This document shows positions 27,412 through 37,058 of a DNA stretch of 64,000 nucleotides, piece after piece. Made by a program: the position numbers and the translations under genes. Below the pieces are notes generated by a model. That model was not told where the DNA came from. It ran no database searches and was given only the letters and a program-made list of their open reading frames with translations. The stretch lies in NCBI RefSeq assembly GCF_009740285.1, contig NZ_CP046566.1:186001-250000 (forward strand). The letters are read 5' to 3'. This DNA comes from Phnomibacter ginsenosidimutans (GTDB lineage Bacteria > Bacteroidota > Bacteroidia > Chitinophagales > Chitinophagaceae). Every line of letters starts with the position of its first letter. Within the stretch, counting starts at the first letter, position 1.

Positions 27412-30400
27412 ATGTCAGAACAGAAATTACCGAGATTACTAGCAGCAGCCAAAGAATTCAACATTGGGCAAGATACCCTGGTGGAATTTCTGGCAGGCAA
27501 AGGCTTCAACCGCGATGACCTGAAGCCTACAGCCAAGCTTTCACCAGAAATGTACTTGTCGCTTCAGAAAGAATTCCAAAGCGATAAAGTGGCCAAGGCA
27601 AAAAGCGACATGATCGATTTGCCCAAAGGTGCCACTGCAGAAGCCCGGAAGAAGAAAGAAGAAGAGGAAATCAGCTTCAAAAAAGAGGAAAAGAAGCCTG
27701 CCGAAAAAGAAGTGGTAAGCCAGGTAGAGGAAACGCCTGCACCCGTTGCAGCTCCCGCTCCGGCTCCCGCACCAGCGCCTGTGGTAGCAGAACCAACGCC
27801 AGCGCCTGCTCCTGCTCCGGAACCCACTCCAGTGGTGGCTGCACCCGTAGTCGAGCCAGCAGCACCAGCACCTGCGCCGGCCCCTGCTCCTGTGGCCGAA
27901 GAGCCTGTAGCGCCAGCACCTGCCAGCAAGCCTGAAACGCCTGCTATTGAAATGCCCAAAGTACTGGGTGTAATTGATCTGGATGCTATTGACTCCAGCA
28001 CTCGTCCGAAGAAAACGGCTAAAAAACCTGCTGAAAAGCCGGCAGAAGCACCAGCCCCTGCTGCTGCAAAACCTGCTGACGTACCAGCTCCGGCTGCACC
28101 TGCACCTAAGCAAGAAGCGGCACCTGCTGCGGCCCCTGCTCCTGCTGCCGAAGAGCCAGCTAAGGAAGAAGAAAAAGTAATTGAAAATATTCAGGCAGAA
28201 CGCCTGAGCGGCCCCAAAATCATTGGTAAAATCGAACTGCCTGTACGGTCAGATACAAGGCCTCGCCCCGGCGGGCCCGGTGGCGCTGCCAATGATGATG
28301 CCAAACGCAAACGCAAACGCATCCCCATTACCGGTACCGGTGGTGGTGGCAACAATGCCGGCGGTGCGGGTGGCAATCAGCAACGCCCCGGTGGCCCTAA
28401 TCAAGGTGGCGGACAGCATGGTGGCGGTCAGCGTCATCAGGGTGCTGGCAATCGCCCCGGCGATAGAAGAAGCGGACCCGGTGGCCCCGGCCAAAATCGT
28501 GGCCCTGCCGGTCGTAGAGAAGACCGCGTCATCGACGAAAAAGAAATCCAACAAAAACTGGCCGAAACACAGGCTCGCCTCAGCGGCGGCGGTGGCAATA
28601 AGGCCGGTAAAAACAGGGCCAAACTCCGCCGTGAAAAACGTCGTGAACTGGCCGAAATGCAAGAGGGTGACAACGATAGCAACGTAATCGAAGTAACAGA
28701 ATTCATCAGCGCTAGTGAAATGGCCAATCTGATGGATGTAAGCCCTACCGAAGTAGTGGCCAAATGTTTCAGCCTCGGTTTGATGGTGTCTATTAACCAG
28801 CGCCTCGATGCAGAAGTAATTGAACTGGTAGCCAGCGAATTTGGCTACGATGTAAAATTTGTGGGTCTCGAAGATCAGCTCGACGAAGAAGAGGAAGAGG
28901 TAGACGATCCGGAAGAACTGAAACCACGTGCCCCCATTGTTACCATCATGGGTCACGTTGACCACGGTAAAACATCATTGCTCGACTATATCCGTAATGC
29001 CAACGTAGTAAGCGGCGAAGCAGGTGGTATCACCCAGCACATTGGCGCTTATGAAGTAACTACCGCTAGCGGCAAAAAAGTCACCTTCCTCGATACGCCC
29101 GGTCACGAAGCCTTTACGGCGATGCGTGCCCGTGGTGCCAAAGTAACCGACATTGCAGTAATTGTAGTAGCGGCCGACGATGCGGTGATGCCACAAACAA
29201 GGGAAGCCATCAGCCACGCACAAGCGGCCGGCGTACCCATGATTTTTGCCATCAACAAGATTGATAAAGATGGCGCCAACCCGCAAAAAATCTACGAACA
29301 ACTCAGCCAGATGAACATTCTGGTGGAAGAGTGGGGCGGTAAATTCCAAAGTCAGGAAATCAGTGCCAAGAAAGGCCTGAACATTGACCTGCTGTTGGAA
29401 AAGATTTTGCTGGAAGCCGAAATTCTCGACCTGAAAGCGAACCCCGACCGCGAAGCCAGCGGTACCATTGTCGAAGCTACCTTGGATAAAGGCCGTGGTT
29501 ATGTAGCCACATTGTTGGTACTCAATGGTACTTTGAAGCAAGGGGATATTGTGGTGAGTGGCCAGTATTTTGGTCGTGTAAAAGCAATGTTCAACGAACG
29601 CAACCAGAAAATTGAGCAGGCTGGTCCGGCTTCTCCGGCACTGTTGCTCGGTTTGAACGGTGCACCACAAGCGGGTGAGAAGTTCAAAGTATACGAAGAC
29701 GAAAGCGAAGCCAAGCAGGCAGCGTATAAGCGTGGTCAGATTATGCGTGAACAAGGCATGCGGGCCCGTAAGCACATTACGCTGGATGAAATCGGTCGTC
29801 GTTTGGCATTGGGCAACTTTAAAGAACTTAATGTTATCATCAAAGGTGACGTGGATGGTTCGGTAGAAGCCTTGAGCGATAGCTTGGAAAAACTGAGCAC
29901 CGAAGAAATTGTGGTGCGGGTGATTTTGAAAGGTGTGGGTGCCGTAAGTGAAAACGACGTTACACTCGCTAGTGCTTCCGACGCCATCATCATCGGCTTC
30001 AACGTTCGACCCAACCAACAAGCGGGCCGACTGGCTGAAAACGAAGGCATCGAAATCAAGCAATATTCTGTTATCTACAACGCCATCAACGATGTGAAGG
30101 CAGCCATGGAAGGCCTGTTGGAACCCAAGGTGGAAGAGAAGGAAGTGGCTTCGGTGGAAATCCGCGAAGTGTTCAAGTTCGACAAGGCAACCGTTGCCGG
30201 TTGTTATGTTACCTCGGGCAAAATCAAGCGGGACGCCAAGATTCGCCTTTACCGCGATGGTGTACTTATCTACCCACGTACCGAAGGCGGCTTTGCAGAG
30301 CTGGGCAGCCTGAAGCGTTACAAAGACGACGTGAAAGATGTATTGAACGGCACAGAGTGTGGTTTGACCATCAAGAACTTCACCGACATTCAGGTGGGCG

Positions 30401-30447
30401 ATACCGTAGTAGCGATCGAAGAAGAAGAAGTAAAACGTACTTTGTAA
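27412..30447 (+). CDS. infB: Translation initiation factor IF-2
   Basis: A 1011-residue IF-2. Residues 1-80 form an IF2-N-like helical domain ([18 protein letters not shown]). Residues about 95-260 are a Pro/Ala-rich linker, and residues about 275-410 are Gly/Arg/Gln-rich and basic. A second IF2-N block follows ([20 protein letters not shown]). The GTPase domain has [14 protein letters not shown] (G1), DTPGHEAF (G3) and NKIDK (G4), then domains II, III and IV ([39 protein letters not shown]). It brings initiator tRNA to the ribosome. A strong terminator lies 27 bases after the stop, closing the rimP-nusA-infB operon. Confidence 0.97.
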   Translation: MSEQKLPRLLAAAKEFNIGQDTLVEFLAGKGFNRDDLKPTAKLSPEMYLSLQKEFQSDKVAKAKSDMIDLPKGATAEARKKKEEEEISFKKEEKKPAEKEVVSQVEETPAPVAAPAPAPAPAPVVAEPTPAPAPAPEPTPVVAAPVVEPAAPAPAPAPAPVAEEPVAPAPASKPETPAIEMPKVLGVIDLDAIDSSTRPKKTAKKPAEKPAEAPAPAAAKPADVPAPAAPAPKQEAAPAAAPAPAAEEPAKEEEKVIENIQAERLSGPKIIGKIELPVRSDTRPRPGGPGGAANDDAKRKRKRIPITGTGGGGNNAGGAGGNQQRPGGPNQGGGQHGGGQRHQGAGNRPGDRRSGPGGPGQNRGPAGRREDRVIDEKEIQQKLAETQARLSGGGGNKAGKNRAKLRREKRRELAEMQEGDNDSNVIEVTEFISASEMANLMDVSPTEVVAKCFSLGLMVSINQRLDAEVIELVASEFGYDVKFVGLEDQLDEEEEEVDDPEELKPRAPIVTIMGHVDHGKTSLLDYIRNANVVSGEAGGITQHIGAYEVTTASGKKVTFLDTPGHEAFTAMRARGAKVTDIAVIVVAADDAVMPQTREAISHAQAAGVPMIFAINKIDKDGANPQKIYEQLSQMNILVEEWGGKFQSQEISAKKGLNIDLLLEKILLEAEILDLKANPDREASGTIVEATLDKGRGYVATLLVLNGTLKQGDIVVSGQYFGRVKAMFNERNQKIEQAGPASPALLLGLNGAPQAGEKFKVYEDESEAKQAAYKRGQIMREQGMRARKHITLDEIGRRLALGNFKELNVIIKGDVDGSVEALSDSLEKLSTEEIVVRVILKGVGAVSENDVTLASASDAIIIGFNVRPNQQAGRLAENEGIEIKQYSVIYNAINDVKAAMEGLLEPKVEEKEVASVEIREVFKFDKATVAGCYVTSGKIKRDAKIRLYRDGVLIYPRTEGGFAELGSLKRYKDDVKDVLNGTECGLTIKNFTDIQVGDTVVAIEEEEVKRTL

Positions 30448-30474
30448 GCAACGCTTACTTCTAGGTAAATACTC

Positions 30475-30509
30475 ATCCGGCAGGCATTTGTGCTTGCCGG
30501 ATTTTTTTA
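30475..30509 (+). terminator. Rho-independent terminator of the rimP-nusA-infB operon
   Basis: ATCCGGCA (30475-30482) pairs with TGCCGGAT (30495-30502), followed by a run of T to 30508. It lies 27 bases after the infB stop. Confidence 0.85.
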
Positions 30510-30546
30510 TGCTTCATATCACGATAGCAAAGGCGGTTGCATCGCT

Positions 30547-30554
30547 TACCTTTG
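30547..30554 (+). promoter_or_regulatory. TAnnTTTG promoter box of the DMT transporter gene
   Basis: TACCTTTG ends seven bases before the ATG at 30562. If the start site is the usual few bases downstream, the mRNA would be leaderless or nearly so. No clear TTG box is seen 17-23 bases upstream. Confidence 0.45.
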
Positions 30555-30561
30555 CGCCTCC

Positions 30562-31503
30562 ATGAAAAAGAGTGCTCTTCCTTATTTGGCTTTGGTATTG
30601 ACATCGGTGGTGTGGGGCACTACCTGGGTGGCATCCAAGTTTGGCATTCAGGGTGTGCACCCGTTGTTTTTTTCAGCCATCCGCCAGTTGCTGGGTGGCT
30701 TGTGTTATCTCATATTTTTTGTAGCCATTGGCAAAGCCGTGTGGCCAAGCCGCAAAGAGTGGGGCTACCTCATCCTGATGGGGTTGCTGCTTTTTGTAAG
30801 CAGTAATGGACTCACCACCTGGGGTATCAAGTACATCAACAGCGGTTTGGGTGCCATCATCGGGGCCATTTTTCCTTTGTTTGTTGCCATCATCGATTGG
30901 GCAAGAGGAAGCAGTGATAAGCCCAATTTATTAGCGAGTGCAGGATTGATCCTGGGCTTTGCCGGCGTGGCCATCATTTTTTACGAGCATATTGCCGACT
31001 TCGCCAACAGCGATTTTTCCTTTGGTATTATTCTATCGCTTATAGCTGCTTTTACCTGGGCTGTAGGAACTGTTATGACTACGAACAACAGCATTGGCCT
31101 CAACCGCTATTATAGTTTGGGCTGGCAAATGTTTTTAGCCGGATTTATGCTCACCTGTATTTCTGCCGGCTCTGGCTTGGCCATGCCCCTGCAAGAAATA
31201 CCTGCACAAACCTGGTATGCGTTGGCCTACATGGTTACGTTTGGGTCCATTATTACGTTTGGTGCTTTTATTTATTCGCTGCAGCATTTACCTACCACAC
31301 TGGCTTCTATTTATGCATACATCAACCCCATGGTAGCAGTAGTGCTTGGCCATTTTATTTTGGGTGAAGCATGGAGTCTGTTTTTGCTGGTAGGTGCACT
31401 GGTAACTGTAGCCGGTGTGTTTTTGGTAAACACAGGTTTTAAAAAAGCCCGGGCCGGCGAAACCGTTACCTGGCGCAGCTTGCTGCTCGGTAGAAGGGCA
31501 TAG
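30562..31503 (+). CDS. DMT superfamily (EamA) transporter
   Basis: A 313-residue membrane protein with about ten helices and two EamA repeats. The first repeat begins LALVLTSVVWGTTWVASKFGI with the SAIRQLLGG block; the second begins FSFGIILSLIAAFTWAVGTVM and ends with the family motif LPTTLASIYAYINPMVAVVLG. Such proteins export or exchange metabolites such as amino acids or purines; the substrate is not predictable here. The start at 30562 is preferred over 30490 because the earlier stretch overlaps the infB terminator and the promoter box. It converges with the NDH-2 gene, with two bases between the stops. Confidence 0.9.
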   Translation: MKKSALPYLALVLTSVVWGTTWVASKFGIQGVHPLFFSAIRQLLGGLCYLIFFVAIGKAVWPSRKEWGYLILMGLLLFVSSNGLTTWGIKYINSGLGAIIGAIFPLFVAIIDWARGSSDKPNLLASAGLILGFAGVAIIFYEHIADFANSDFSFGIILSLIAAFTWAVGTVMTTNNSIGLNRYYSLGWQMFLAGFMLTCISAGSGLAMPLQEIPAQTWYALAYMVTFGSIITFGAFIYSLQHLPTTLASIYAYINPMVAVVLGHFILGEAWSLFLLVGALVTVAGVFLVNTGFKKARAGETVTWRSLLLGRRA

Positions 31504-31505
31504 CA

Positions 31506-32813
31506 TCAAGTACTACTGGTAGTTCGATGGTCGCGGTCAAATTCTTTAAAAATGAGCCGCAAACTTTGATCGTATGTGAGGTAGTTGTACATCCAGTTGA
31601 TGAATACCATCAGTTTGTTTTTAACGCCAAGTATCAGCATCAGGTGTAAAAACATCCATACAAGCCAGGCGAACAAGCCGCCGAAGTGCCATCTCTTTCC
31701 CGATGATTTTGGAAACGGTAAATCAACCACGGCTTTGTTGCGGCCAACGGTTGCCATGCTGCCGAGATCTTTGTATTCGTACGGCTTCCATTCAGCAATA
31801 TCGGCCGGGTATTTACGCCAGTTGTTGGCAAGGTTCACCGCCTGATTGATGGCCACATTGGCTACCTGCGGATGTCCGTTTGGATAGCTGGGCGTTTGCA
31901 TCCATGCAACATCACCCAAGGCATACACATTGCTAAAACCTTCTACCTGATTAAAGCGATTGACCTTGATGCGGTTGCCCCGCACAATCAGCGAAGGGTC
32001 GATGCCATCAGGCACGTTGCCTTTAATGCCTGCAGCCCATATTACCAATCCGCTTTCTATCGTGTTGCCATCTTTTAGTGTAATGGTTTGCCCATCATAA
32101 GTTTCCATCAGGGTATTGGTCATTACCTCTACGCCCAACTGCTGCAAGTATTGCTGGCTTTGCCGGCTGCTGCTTTCACTCATGGCAGCAAGGGTTTTAC
32201 CTGTGCCTTCCAATAGCAAAATGCGCATCTTAGAAAAATCAATTTCAGGATAGTCTTTGGGCAGCACAAAGCTTTTCATTTCGGCAATGGCGCCGCTCAG
32301 TTCTACACCAGTTGGCCCGCCTCCCACTACTACAATCGTAAGTAATCGCTGCTGCAAAATGGGGTCCTGTGTATATAGCAGCGCTTCAAAGTTGGTTATG
32401 ATTTTATGCCGGAGTTGTAACGCTTCTACCGTGCTTTTCATTGGGTAGGTGTGCTGCTCTAAATCAGCATTGCCAAAGAAGTTGGTATCTGCACCGGTCG
32501 CTATCACCAAGTCGTCATAAAGCTGCCTACCGTGCTCGGTATGTACAACCTGCGCTTGGGTATCAATGCCCGTTACTTTATCAAGTCGTATCCGTACATT
32601 TTTACTGTTGTGAAAAACTTTACGCAGCGGAAAAGAAATATTACTGGCATCAAGCCCGCCCGTGGCCACCTGATAAAAGAGGGGTTGAAACTGATGATAG
32701 TTAAACCGGTCGATAAGAGTGACCGCAAATGCGGGCTTATTGTTGAGTTTTCGGGCCAATTGCAAACCGGCGAAACCACCGCCGATAATGACCACTTTGC
32801 GAATAGTGTGCAT
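31506..32813 (-). CDS. Type II NADH dehydrogenase (NDH-2), NAD(P)/FAD-dependent oxidoreductase
   Basis: A 435-residue flavoprotein. The FAD-binding Rossmann motif is VVIIGGGFAGLQLARKL, directly at the N-terminus when the ATG at 32813 is used. The NAD-binding motif is IVVVGGGPTGVELSGAIAEM. VYALGDVAWM is the second FAD contact. The C-terminal end is hydrophobic and amphipathic (FAWLVWMFLHLMLILGVKNKLMVFINWMYNYL), as expected for a monotopic membrane enzyme. It passes electrons from NADH to quinone without pumping protons. Confidence 0.92.
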   Translation of the reverse strand: MHTIRKVVIIGGGFAGLQLARKLNNKPAFAVTLIDRFNYHQFQPLFYQVATGGLDASNISFPLRKVFHNSKNVRIRLDKVTGIDTQAQVVHTEHGRQLYDDLVIATGADTNFFGNADLEQHTYPMKSTVEALQLRHKIITNFEALLYTQDPILQQRLLTIVVVGGGPTGVELSGAIAEMKSFVLPKDYPEIDFSKMRILLLEGTGKTLAAMSESSSRQSQQYLQQLGVEVMTNTLMETYDGQTITLKDGNTIESGLVIWAAGIKGNVPDGIDPSLIVRGNRIKVNRFNQVEGFSNVYALGDVAWMQTPSYPNGHPQVANVAINQAVNLANNWRKYPADIAEWKPYEYKDLGSMATVGRNKAVVDLPFPKSSGKRWHFGGLFAWLVWMFLHLMLILGVKNKLMVFINWMYNYLTYDQSLRLIFKEFDRDHRTTSST

Positions 32814-32911
32814 ACCACAAGATAACAATGCTTGCACACAAGAGTTTGTTAGCTGAATCACAAAGCGGCCCTGCTTCTCATGCTCAACTATTTGTTTGCT
32901 ACCATGGATAA

Positions 32912-32944
32912 ATAAAAGGCCCCGCCGGTAAAAACCAGCAGGGC
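32912..32944 (-). terminator. Terminator downstream of the PspC-domain gene
   Basis: On the minus strand GCCCTGCTGG (32944-32935) pairs with CCGGCGGGGC (32928-32919), ten pairs with two G-U, around TTTTTA, and is followed by TTTTATT. It lies 50 bases past the PspC-gene stop. Confidence 0.75.
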
Positions 32945-32993
32945 GCCAACCTAAAAACTAATGAAGGTGTAAAAAGGTATCGGTGGTACGGAA

Positions 32994-35183
32994 CTAAAAG
33001 AGTTTAAGTACACTGGCCAGCGGCGACATGGGTCGAAAGTTGCTGCCGGTAACAGTGGCATCGTCAGTATTATTTTCTGCAGGCTTTTCTTTTACCTGCT
33101 TGTAGCGGTACACACTGTCTGGTGTGGCTTGCTGCTTGGGGGCTGCAGGCGATTTCGGTGCCGTTGGCTCTTTCACGTTGTTACTATCTGTGATGATGGT
33201 TTCTCTGCCACGATCGGTGTTGCGATCGATCCTGTTGTACCGGTTGCCGTCACGGTCAGGATTGCGGCCATCCCATTCCAGCCGGTCTTCGGTCATTTGC
33301 ATGTCTATTTCATCTTCCCAGTACAGGCCTTCTTCCCATTCGCGGTCAATATCTATGCGGAAGCCACGGCGGCTGCGGCCAAAGTCGATGTTGAAATAAT
33401 CATAGTCATCTACTTCATTGCTCAGGCGAATGTTTTTGCCTACAGGTACTTCAATTACAATCATCACTTTTTGATTGCGCCATTTATCATGGCGGGCAAT
33501 GGTGAACGTACCGGGTAGATAAAGGATATCGTCTTTTTGTACAATGGGGAAGTTGATTTTTTCGGCCAGCTGCTGTGCCTGTGCACGGTCGCGGCCACGG
33601 CTCATGCGAATCATGTGCACATGAAACAAACTGTCTTTGCTCTTCACCACATTTACTTTGGCAGTGTTTACATACATGCTGTCGCCATCAATGCTTACCA
33701 GGCCATCCATTTCAAACCAACCATCGTAGTAGCTGATTTGCTCATCGGCAATGGCCACTTCGAGCTTGCCATTTTTGGGCTGCTGAATGCTGATTTCTTC
33801 CCGCTTACCTATTTGGGTAGAAAAGCTGCGGCGTACACTGCCCAACAAGGCGATAAGGCAAAACAAACCCACAAACCACAGCGCAGTAAATGCATATCCG
33901 ATAAACTTGTTGTGGGTACGCACTTTCATAAGGCGGCGGATAAACCATACCAGTATGCTGATGATGGGAACACCGATGAACAATACAAGGGTACCAAGGG
34001 CAAACAGGTTTTGGGATGTGCCTTGCAAAAAGAAGTCGTGCAGCGGCATTACACCTACACCGGCGCCGGTGAGGGCTATGAGGGCTACAAACAACCCGAA
34101 GGCTACGCAACCCAACACGAAGTACACAAAAGCTTTTACCAGAATAGCAATGGCGTTGCCAATACCGCTACCCGATTTTTTTACTTCTGCATTGAAAGCC
34201 TGGCCGCGGTCCTGAAAGGTTTCTTTCATTTCGCTACCCATTTTTTGAGCAGAGGCTTTTACCTCTTCGCCCATTTTTTGGGCACGGCCTTTAAAGCCCT
34301 GCGGATCGTTCATTACGGTATCGCGGATGCTGTTGAGGTCCACTTTTTCGCCCCGCATTTCCAACTTTTCAGAAGCGGTGAGTGCTTCGGGCAGTACAAT
34401 CCAGAGGATTACGTACACGAGGATGAATGTAGAACCACCGAAACCGCCTACGAAGATGGGACCATCATCGAAAAAGTTGCGACCGATAGAAGTGATGAGG
34501 CCAAAGATGAATGGCGCTGCAAAAATGACGCGGGGAATGGCAGGGTTGATATCAAAATACTTACCGAGGCCACCGCATACGCCGCTGATGACTTTATCAT
34601 CGGGGTCACGAAAAAGGCGTTTGCGTACATGGTTCACCAGGCTTTTGCTGGGCAATACAATCCAGAGGATGATGTACAGCAGAATACCTGTGCCACCTAC
34701 AATCAGCAGGAAAGCAAAGATGAGGCGAACCACTGCAGGGTCGATGCCGAGGTAGTGGGCAATGCCACTGGCTACACCGGCCAAAATTTTGTCTTGCTCA
34801 TCGCGGTAGAGGCGCTTGGGTTCAGTGGTTTGCTGGTATTGCTGCTGGTAGCTGTGCTGCTGCTGGCTCTGGCTGTAAGAAGCTGAGCTGCTGGCGGTGC
34901 TGGTACCAGCGTCTTCATCATTGGCGGCAAAATCTTCGGGCCGGCCAATGCTGCTCATGATTTTATTGAGCTCGTCTTCGGTGATGCAGGCGGCACCTTT
35001 TTTGAGGGCTTCGCCAAAAAGTTCGCCGATGCGGTTCTCAATATCGTTGATGATTTCTTCGCGGCCTTCTTCGTTGGCAAAGTAGTTGCGCAGGCTGCTG
35101 ATATAGTTTTGCAACATCTCATAAGCAGTTTCTTCAATAGGAATTACCCTGCCCTGGAAGTTGATGTTGATGACCTTTTTCAT
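32994..35183 (-). CDS. PspC domain-containing membrane protein
   Basis: A 729-residue protein. Residues 1-90 are a cytoplasmic, helical domain beginning MKKVININFQGRVIPIEETAYE. Then come a Gln/Ser-rich spacer, a PspC domain (RLYRDEQDKILAGVASGIAHYLG) with membrane helices, and a second PspC unit (RLFRDPDDKVISGVCGGLGKYFD). More membrane helices follow in the middle, and a long extracytoplasmic C-terminal region is rich in Asp/Arg (NPDRDGNRYNRIDRNTDRG). PspC units belong to envelope-stress systems. It is downstream of and cotranscribed with a PadR regulator, a pairing common in Bacteroidota, and likely forms an envelope-stress module with it. Confidence 0.88.
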   Translation of the reverse strand: MKKVININFQGRVIPIEETAYEMLQNYISSLRNYFANEEGREEIINDIENRIGELFGEALKKGAACITEDELNKIMSSIGRPEDFAANDEDAGTSTASSSASYSQSQQQHSYQQQYQQTTEPKRLYRDEQDKILAGVASGIAHYLGIDPAVVRLIFAFLLIVGGTGILLYIILWIVLPSKSLVNHVRKRLFRDPDDKVISGVCGGLGKYFDINPAIPRVIFAAPFIFGLITSIGRNFFDDGPIFVGGFGGSTFILVYVILWIVLPEALTASEKLEMRGEKVDLNSIRDTVMNDPQGFKGRAQKMGEEVKASAQKMGSEMKETFQDRGQAFNAEVKKSGSGIGNAIAILVKAFVYFVLGCVAFGLFVALIALTGAGVGVMPLHDFFLQGTSQNLFALGTLVLFIGVPIISILVWFIRRLMKVRTHNKFIGYAFTALWFVGLFCLIALLGSVRRSFSTQIGKREEISIQQPKNGKLEVAIADEQISYYDGWFEMDGLVSIDGDSMYVNTAKVNVVKSKDSLFHVHMIRMSRGRDRAQAQQLAEKINFPIVQKDDILYLPGTFTIARHDKWRNQKVMIVIEVPVGKNIRLSNEVDDYDYFNIDFGRSRRGFRIDIDREWEEGLYWEDEIDMQMTEDRLEWDGRNPDRDGNRYNRIDRNTDRGRETIITDSNNVKEPTAPKSPAAPKQQATPDSVYRYKQVKEKPAENNTDDATVTGSNFRPMSPLASVLKLF

Positions 35184-35296
35184 GGTGAATTCGTGTTTGG
35201 AGAGAATTTTAGGTTGGAGGAGTTGCGTGGGTGTTGTGTGTGTTTGCTGGCGTGTGTTGGGGTGTGCAAGTGTGCGTAGCAGGCGTGTTGTGTGGG

Positions 35297-35690
35297 TTAG
35301 GCTTCGTGGTTTGTGTGTGTGTGATTGGGTGGTTCGGTGTGTTCTGGCGGAGGGGTGAGCGGTGTGCCGTTGATAACGCTGTCTACAGCACTGGCCATTT
35401 CGTTCCAGGTACTTTCCAGCTCCTGATAAAAGGCAAGGCCCTTATCGGTGAGGCTGAAGTACTTGCGGGGCGGGCCGCTTGCTGCTTTCTACCCAGCGGT
35501 AGTTCACCATTCCTGAATTTTTGAGGCGTGTGAGCAGCGGATACAGCGTTCCTTCCAGCAGTTGGAAGTTGGCTGCTTTCATCTGCTCAATGATATCACT
35601 CGGGTAGGCCTCACCCTTGCGTATCACCGATAGCACACAAAACTCCAGTACTCCCTTGCGCATCTGACTGGCGGTGTTTTCAATGTTCAT
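35297..35690 (-). CDS. PadR family transcriptional regulator; one frameshift
   Basis: When one base is removed at 35479-35480 (T on the plus strand) the reading continues from NYRWVESSS into GPPRKYFSLTDKGLAFYQELESTW and ends at TAA 35299-35297, giving about 130 residues. The winged helix is visible in KGVLEFCVLSVIRKGEAYPSD, LLEGTLYPLLTRLKNSG and the wing GPPRKYF. PadR proteins are small repressors that often control the gene next to them. The last residues (PPPEHTEPPNHTHTNHEA) are encoded by a CA-dinucleotide tract. The PspC gene starts 113 bases further on. Confidence 0.85.
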
Positions 35691-35811
35691 GGTGTTTGTG
35701 TTTTATTAAGTCCGAAAGTCAGGAAGACGGTAGGCCCGAATAATCAAAGTGTGCGGGTGTGAGTGCTTGGGTTGGCTTTCGTGCCTTTCCGTCTTCCTCG
35801 TGTTGACAACA

Positions 35812-35870
35812 CAAAGATATAGGTACTAATCGGTACCATGCAACACATAGTACCATATTTTTTTTAGTAC
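35812..35870 (-). promoter_or_regulatory. Predicted PadR-PspC promoter with four GTAC half-sites
   Basis: On the minus strand TTG (35843-35841) and TATCTTTG (35819-35812) are 21 nt apart and fit the Bacteroidota promoter. GTAC occurs at 35823, 35833, 35850 and 35867, at spacings of 10, 17 and 17; the first two form GGTAC-6 nt-GTACC, which lies between the two promoter boxes. This is a likely PadR autoregulatory operator. Confidence 0.6.
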
Positions 35871-36411
35871 ATGGCAGCCTGAGGTATTGTTGAAATGATT
35901 CAACGCATTGAAAAACAGTGTTTTAGGTAATGCAGGTAGGAATGTCGCCAAAATGACGCTTTTGGAGTAATGGCAAAATAGCTGGTTGAATGGCGGACCT
36001 GTAAAACCGGCACCCGTTCCAGAAGCTTGGTAAAGAGATGTTGGAATAAGGAATAAGCAATAAGAAATAGAGAATAAGGAAGTGGGAGAAGCTAGCCTTT
36101 GTACAACATTATCCCTCATTGGCACTGGTTTCAACCTGTAGAATGCTGATGTAAGCTGAGTGAAGGATTTCAGCCTCATCTTTTCATTTGTGGAAATAGC
36201 CTTTTGCCACAGATGCATAGATGAAAAGTGATAGACAAGTATAGCTACCAAACGGGTCAATGCTTTTCCCATTGCCAGGGTTTCAACCCGTGGATTGAGG
36301 TAGAGGCGAGTAACGGAGGGGGTTTAACCCCTTCTTAAATTACTTCATTCGTCTCGCCACAAATGCACAGATTGAATGTCGGGTTCTGTCTTATTCACCG
36401 CCAATTCATTG
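35871..36411. other. Non-coding spacer with short palindromes and a degenerate AATAAG tract
   Basis: About 540 bases with no convincing gene. It holds a run of AATAAG-like words near 36044-36085 and three short palindromic elements: GGTTTCAACC at 36127-36136, GGGTTTCAACCC at 36278-36289 and GGGGTTTAACCCC at 36319-36331. A 148-codon minus-strand open frame crosses it but has no recognisable domain. Confidence 0.5.
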
Positions 36412-36427
36412 ACTAACAACCGTTAGT
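36412..36427 (+). promoter_or_regulatory. Candidate TetR operator and overlapping promoter box
   Basis: ACTAACAACCGTTAGT is a 6-bp inverted repeat with a 4-nt spacer, 20 bases before the TetR start. A TAnnTTTG box (TAGTTTTG, 36424-36431) overlaps its right arm, so a bound repressor would block transcription. Confidence 0.6.
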
Positions 36428-36446
36428 TTTGTAGGAATCGATTGCT

Positions 36447-37037
36447 ATGGCTCGCCCCAAACAAACCACCAGCCCCAACCGCCGCCAGCAAATACTGGAA
36501 CAGGCTGCGGGCCTTTTTAAAACCAATGGCTTCAACGCCACCACCATGCGGCAGCTGGCCGAGCAAACCGGCATGGAAGCTGCCAGCCTCTACAACCACA
36601 TCAGTAGTAAAGAAGAATTGCTGCGTGAAATTTGCTTTAGCGTTGCCAACGATTTTAATGCGCACCTGCTGCAACTCGAAGCCGATGATAGTTGCGCCAG
36701 CCGCAAAATGGAAGCCATCATCCGGTTTCACATACACATGTTGCTTACCCGCTACAATGATGTGTATGTAAGCAACCGCGACTGGAAGCATTTGAAAGAA
36801 CCTTGGCTCACCAATTTTCTCAACCAACGCAAGCAATACGAAAACCGATTGGCTGCCATCATTCAGCATGGCATTGATACAGGCAAGTTCAAGGCCGTGC
36901 ATCCACATGTGGCGGTGCTCACCATGCTATCAGCTGTGCGAAGCATTGAGTATTGGCAGCGCAGCAAAAAAGCCATCAGCAGCAAACAAATAGCCGACGA
37001 TTTGGTAATGATGCTATTGAAAGGATTAGAACAATAA
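36447..37037 (+). CDS. TetR/AcrR family transcriptional regulator
   Basis: A 196-residue regulator. The N-terminal HTH is RRQQILEQAAGLFKTNGFNATTMRQLAEQTGMEAASLYNHISSKEELL, with the family's aromatic-aromatic turn as LYNHISSKEEL. The ligand domain is all helical, with the YVSNRDWKHL region also seen in regulators of acyl-CoA and phenylacetate genes. It lies 21 bases before the PaaE-like reductase and probably represses both genes through the palindrome at 36412-36427. Confidence 0.88.
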   Translation: MARPKQTTSPNRRQQILEQAAGLFKTNGFNATTMRQLAEQTGMEAASLYNHISSKEELLREICFSVANDFNAHLLQLEADDSCASRKMEAIIRFHIHMLLTRYNDVYVSNRDWKHLKEPWLTNFLNQRKQYENRLAAIIQHGIDTGKFKAVHPHVAVLTMLSAVRSIEYWQRSKKAISSKQIADDLVMMLLKGLEQ

Positions 37038-37058
37038 CAAAGCAGATACTGTAGCGAT

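Noticed and set aside
27564-28113. Ala/Gly- and Arg/Cys-rich minus-strand open frames opposite the infB linker
   Set aside because: They arise from the Pro/Ala-rich repeat of IF-2 read backwards.
28975-30063. 362-codon minus-strand open frame opposite infB
   Set aside because: A shadow of the infB GTPase region, no homology-like motifs.
33537-34886. 449-codon plus-strand open frame opposite the PspC gene
   Set aside because: It mirrors the PspC gene codon by codon, has no recognisable domain and is a shadow of a well-supported gene.
35826-36272. 148-codon minus-strand open frame in the PadR-TetR spacer
   Set aside because: No domain, no promoter, unusual composition, and it spans the low-complexity and palindromic elements. 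Probably not a gene.
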